Assembly: GCF_019697375.1 (NCBI RefSeq)
Contig: NZ_JAHCDI010000004.1
Span: 483,324-547,323 of the forward strand
Length of the DNA: 64,000 nt
Origin: Micromonospora tarapacensis
GTDB taxonomy: Bacteria; Actinomycetota; Actinomycetes; Mycobacteriales; Micromonosporaceae
Direction: 5' to 3'
Below, piece by piece: positions 62,143 through 64,000 of this stretch. The notes under the pieces were generated by a model. That model did no database searches. It was not told the origin of the DNA and saw only the letters and a program-made list of their open reading frames with translations. Numbering within the stretch: position 1 is the stretch's first letter; each line of letters begins with the position of its first letter. A program made the position numbers and the translations under genes.

Positions 62143-64000
62143 TCAGTTGCCGGTCGTGAAACCGGTGATGTCGCCGACCCGGGTCAGCGCCGCGTGCGCG
62201 GCGGCGACGATCCGGTCGGGCGTGAAGCCGAACTGCTCGAAGAGCACGGAGTGCGGGGCACTCGCGCCGTAGTGCTCCAGGCTGACGCTCTCGCCGCAGT
62301 CGCCGACGATCCCGCGCCAGGACATCGCGATGCCCGCCTCCACGCTCACCCGGGCCTTTACCCCGCGCGGCAGCACCGACTCCCGGTACGCCTCGTCCTG
62401 CTCGAAGAACCACTCCTGGCAGGGCATCGAGACGACCCGGGTGGGCGTGCCGTCGGCCTCCAGCCGCTCCCGGGCGGTCAGGCAGAGCTGCACCTCGGAA
62501 CCGGTGCCGACAATGATCACCTGCGGCTTGCCGTTGGACGCCTCGGCCAGCACGTAGCCGCCCTTGGCGACCCCGCCGGCCCCGGCGAGCTGCGCGCGGT
62601 CCAGCGTCGGCAGCGGCTGCCGGCTCAGCGCCAACGCGGTCGGCCGGTCGGTGTGCTCCAGCGCCTGCCGCCACGCCCACACGGTCTCGTTGGCGTCGGC
62701 CGGGCGGACCACGTCCAGGCCGGGGATGGCCCGCAGCGCGCTCAGCTGCTCCACCGGCTGGTGGGTCGGGCCGTCCTCGCCGAGGCCGATGGAGTCGTGG
62801 GTCCAGACGTAGACCACCGGCAGCTTCATCAGCGCGGCCAGTCGCACCGAGGGGCGCATGTAGTCGCTGAACACCAGGAAGGTGCCGCCGTACGGGCGGG
62901 TGCCGCCGTGCAGGGCGATGCCGTTGAGGATCGCGCCCATGGCGTGCTCGCGGATGCCGAAGTGCAGCGTGCGGCCGTACTCGTGGCCGGGGAACTCCTT
63001 GGTGGCGTACTGGCTGGGGACGAAGGACGGCTCGCCCTTCATCGTGGTGTTGTTGCTCTCGGCCAGGTCGGCCGAGCCGCCCCACAGCTCCGGCAGCACC
63101 GGCGCGAGCGCGGCCAGCACCTTGCCGGAGGCGGCGCGGGTGGCGATGCCCTTGGCGTCGGCGGGGAACTCCGGCAACGCGTCGGTCCAACCCTCGGGCA
63201 GGATCCGACCGGCCAGCCGGTCGTAGAACGCCCGGCGTTCCGGGTGGGCCTTGGACCAGGAGTCGAAGGCGGTCGTCCAGGCCCGCTGCGCGGCCTCGCC
63301 CCGGCTCAGCGTGGCTCGGGTGTGGGCCAGGACCTCCTCGCTGACCTCGAACGAACCGGCCGGGTCGAAGCCGAGGATCTCCTTGGTGGCGGCCACCTCG
63401 TCGGCGCCCAACGCCGAGCCGTGGATCTTGCCGGTGTTCTGCTTGTTCGGTGCCGGCCAGCCGATGATGGTGCGTAGCGCGATGAACGAGGGGCGGCCGG
63501 TCTCGGCCCTGGCGGCCAGCAACGCGTGGTACAGCTCGTCGACGTTCTCGTGGTAGTCGCCCCGCTCGGCGTCCCCGCGCCGCCAGTCGACCGTCTGCAC
63601 GTGCCAGCCGTACGCGGCGTAGCGGGCCGCCACGTCCTCGCTCAACGCGATCCGGGTGTCGTCCTCGATCGAGATCTCGTTGTCGTCGTAGAGCACGCAG
63701 AGGTTGCCCAGCTGCTGGTGCGCGGCCAGGGCGCTGGCCTCGTGGCTGATGCCCTCCTCCATGTCACCGTCGGAGGCGATGCACCAGATGTGGTGGTCGA
63801 AGGCCGACTCGCCGGCCTCGGCCTCCGGGTCGAACAGGCCGCGTTCGCGTCGCGCCGCCATCGCCATGCCGACGGCGTTGCCCAGACCCTGACCGAGCGG
63901 GCCGGTGGTGGTCTCCACGCCGGGGGTGTGCCCGTGCTCGGGGTGACCAGGGGTGAGTGAGCCCCACTGCCGCAGCGCCTTCAGATCTCCCAGGTTGAGC
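62143..64000 (-). CDS. tkt: Transketolase (5' end outside window)
   Basis: The C-terminal ~618 residues of a thiamine-diphosphate transketolase; the gene continues past base 64000, where ~70-80 residues including the first TPP contacts are missing. Visible are GHTPGVETTTGPLGQG, the TPP/Mg motif ASDGDMEEGISHEA, DDNEISIEDDT, the Pyr domain ELWGGSADLAESNNTTMKG, FGIREHAMGAILNG, DSIGLGEDGPTHQP and a C-terminal domain. It is first in the pentose phosphate cluster on this strand. Confidence 0.97.
   Translation of the reverse strand, partial: LNLGDLKALRQWGSLTPGHPEHGHTPGVETTTGPLGQGLGNAVGMAMAARRERGLFDPEAEAGESAFDHHIWCIASDGDMEEGISHEASALAAHQQLGNLCVLYDDNEISIEDDTRIALSEDVAARYAAYGWHVQTVDWRRGDAERGDYHENVDELYHALLAARAETGRPSFIALRTIIGWPAPNKQNTGKIHGSALGADEVAATKEILGFDPAGSFEVSEEVLAHTRATLSRGEAAQRAWTTAFDSWSKAHPERRAFYDRLAGRILPEGWTDALPEFPADAKGIATRAASGKVLAALAPVLPELWGGSADLAESNNTTMKGEPSFVPSQYATKEFPGHEYGRTLHFGIREHAMGAILNGIALHGGTRPYGGTFLVFSDYMRPSVRLAALMKLPVVYVWTHDSIGLGEDGPTHQPVEQLSALRAIPGLDVVRPADANETVWAWRQALEHTDRPTALALSRQPLPTLDRAQLAGAGGVAKGGYVLAEASNGKPQVIIVGTGSEVQLCLTARERLEADGTPTRVVSMPCQEWFFEQDEAYRESVLPRGVKARVSVEAGIAMSWRGIVGDCGESVSLEHYGASAPHSVLFEQFGFTPDRIVAAAHAALTRVGDITGFTTGN

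Overview
The window is high-GC actinobacterial chromosome, most likely from Micromonospora or a close relative in the Micromonosporaceae. The evidence is the extreme G+C at third codon positions, frequent GTG starts, and conserved actinobacterial blocks: uvrC-rapZ-yvcK-whiA-gap-pgk-tpiA-secG-rbpA, and pgl-opcA-zwf-pgi-tal-tkt with the actinobacterial G6PDH assembly protein OpcA. Genus is inferred from gene content only.

Positions 1 to about 12,780 are an accessory, mobile-element-rich segment with lower-GC, atypical codon use in places. It holds a TPR-type regulator cut by the window edge, a frameshifted trmO, and a zinc-ribbon/Mrr-type nuclease. It also carries a 3' fragment of tRNA-Arg(TCT) (3943-3984) that looks like the distal att site of an element integrated from the left. 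Next come two IS701-family insertion sequences placed head to tail that share a single CTAG target site. An ISAs1-family IS follows with a perfect 10-bp target duplication. Its transposase is split by a group II intron (8438-10846) that encodes a reverse transcriptase with an HNH domain. The segment ends with an intact SAM methyltransferase facing a 3'-truncated paralogue, which marks the junction with the core chromosome.

Positions 13.3-27 kb are core: rpsA, a coaE/GrpB fusion, a membrane-anchored duplicated-domain protein, uvrB, a DUF5753 regulator, an ABM-domain protein, TerC, a tyrosine phosphatase, a beta-lactamase-like hydrolase and typA. Positions 27-36 kb hold envelope and general-function genes: a DedA/degenerate-PAP2 fusion, a lytic transglycosylase, an mmpL remnant divergent from a marR gene with a palindromic operator, a CocE-like hydrolase, a cold shock protein, a DedA protein, an MBL hydrolase and a maleylpyruvate isomerase-like protein. 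Positions 36-49 kb carry rsgA, uvrA, a Rieske lipoprotein, uvrC, recQ, a DUF5753/DUF397 pair and hypotheticals. Positions 48.7-55.8 kb are the rapZ-yvcK-whiA and gap-pgk-tpiA-secG-rbpA units. Positions 55.8 to the right edge carry the oxidative and non-oxidative pentose phosphate operon on the minus strand, so glycolysis and the pentose phosphate pathway lie back to back. UvrA, UvrB and UvrC are all in the window.

A striking technical feature is that seven genes are each broken by what looks like one missing base in a G/C homopolymer: trmO, the first IS701 transposase, coaE, the 16.6 kb membrane protein, the CocE hydrolase, recQ and yvcK. Several are essential or well conserved, so systematic homopolymer undercalling in this assembly is the most economical explanation. 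I found no CRISPR array, rRNA or complete tRNA.
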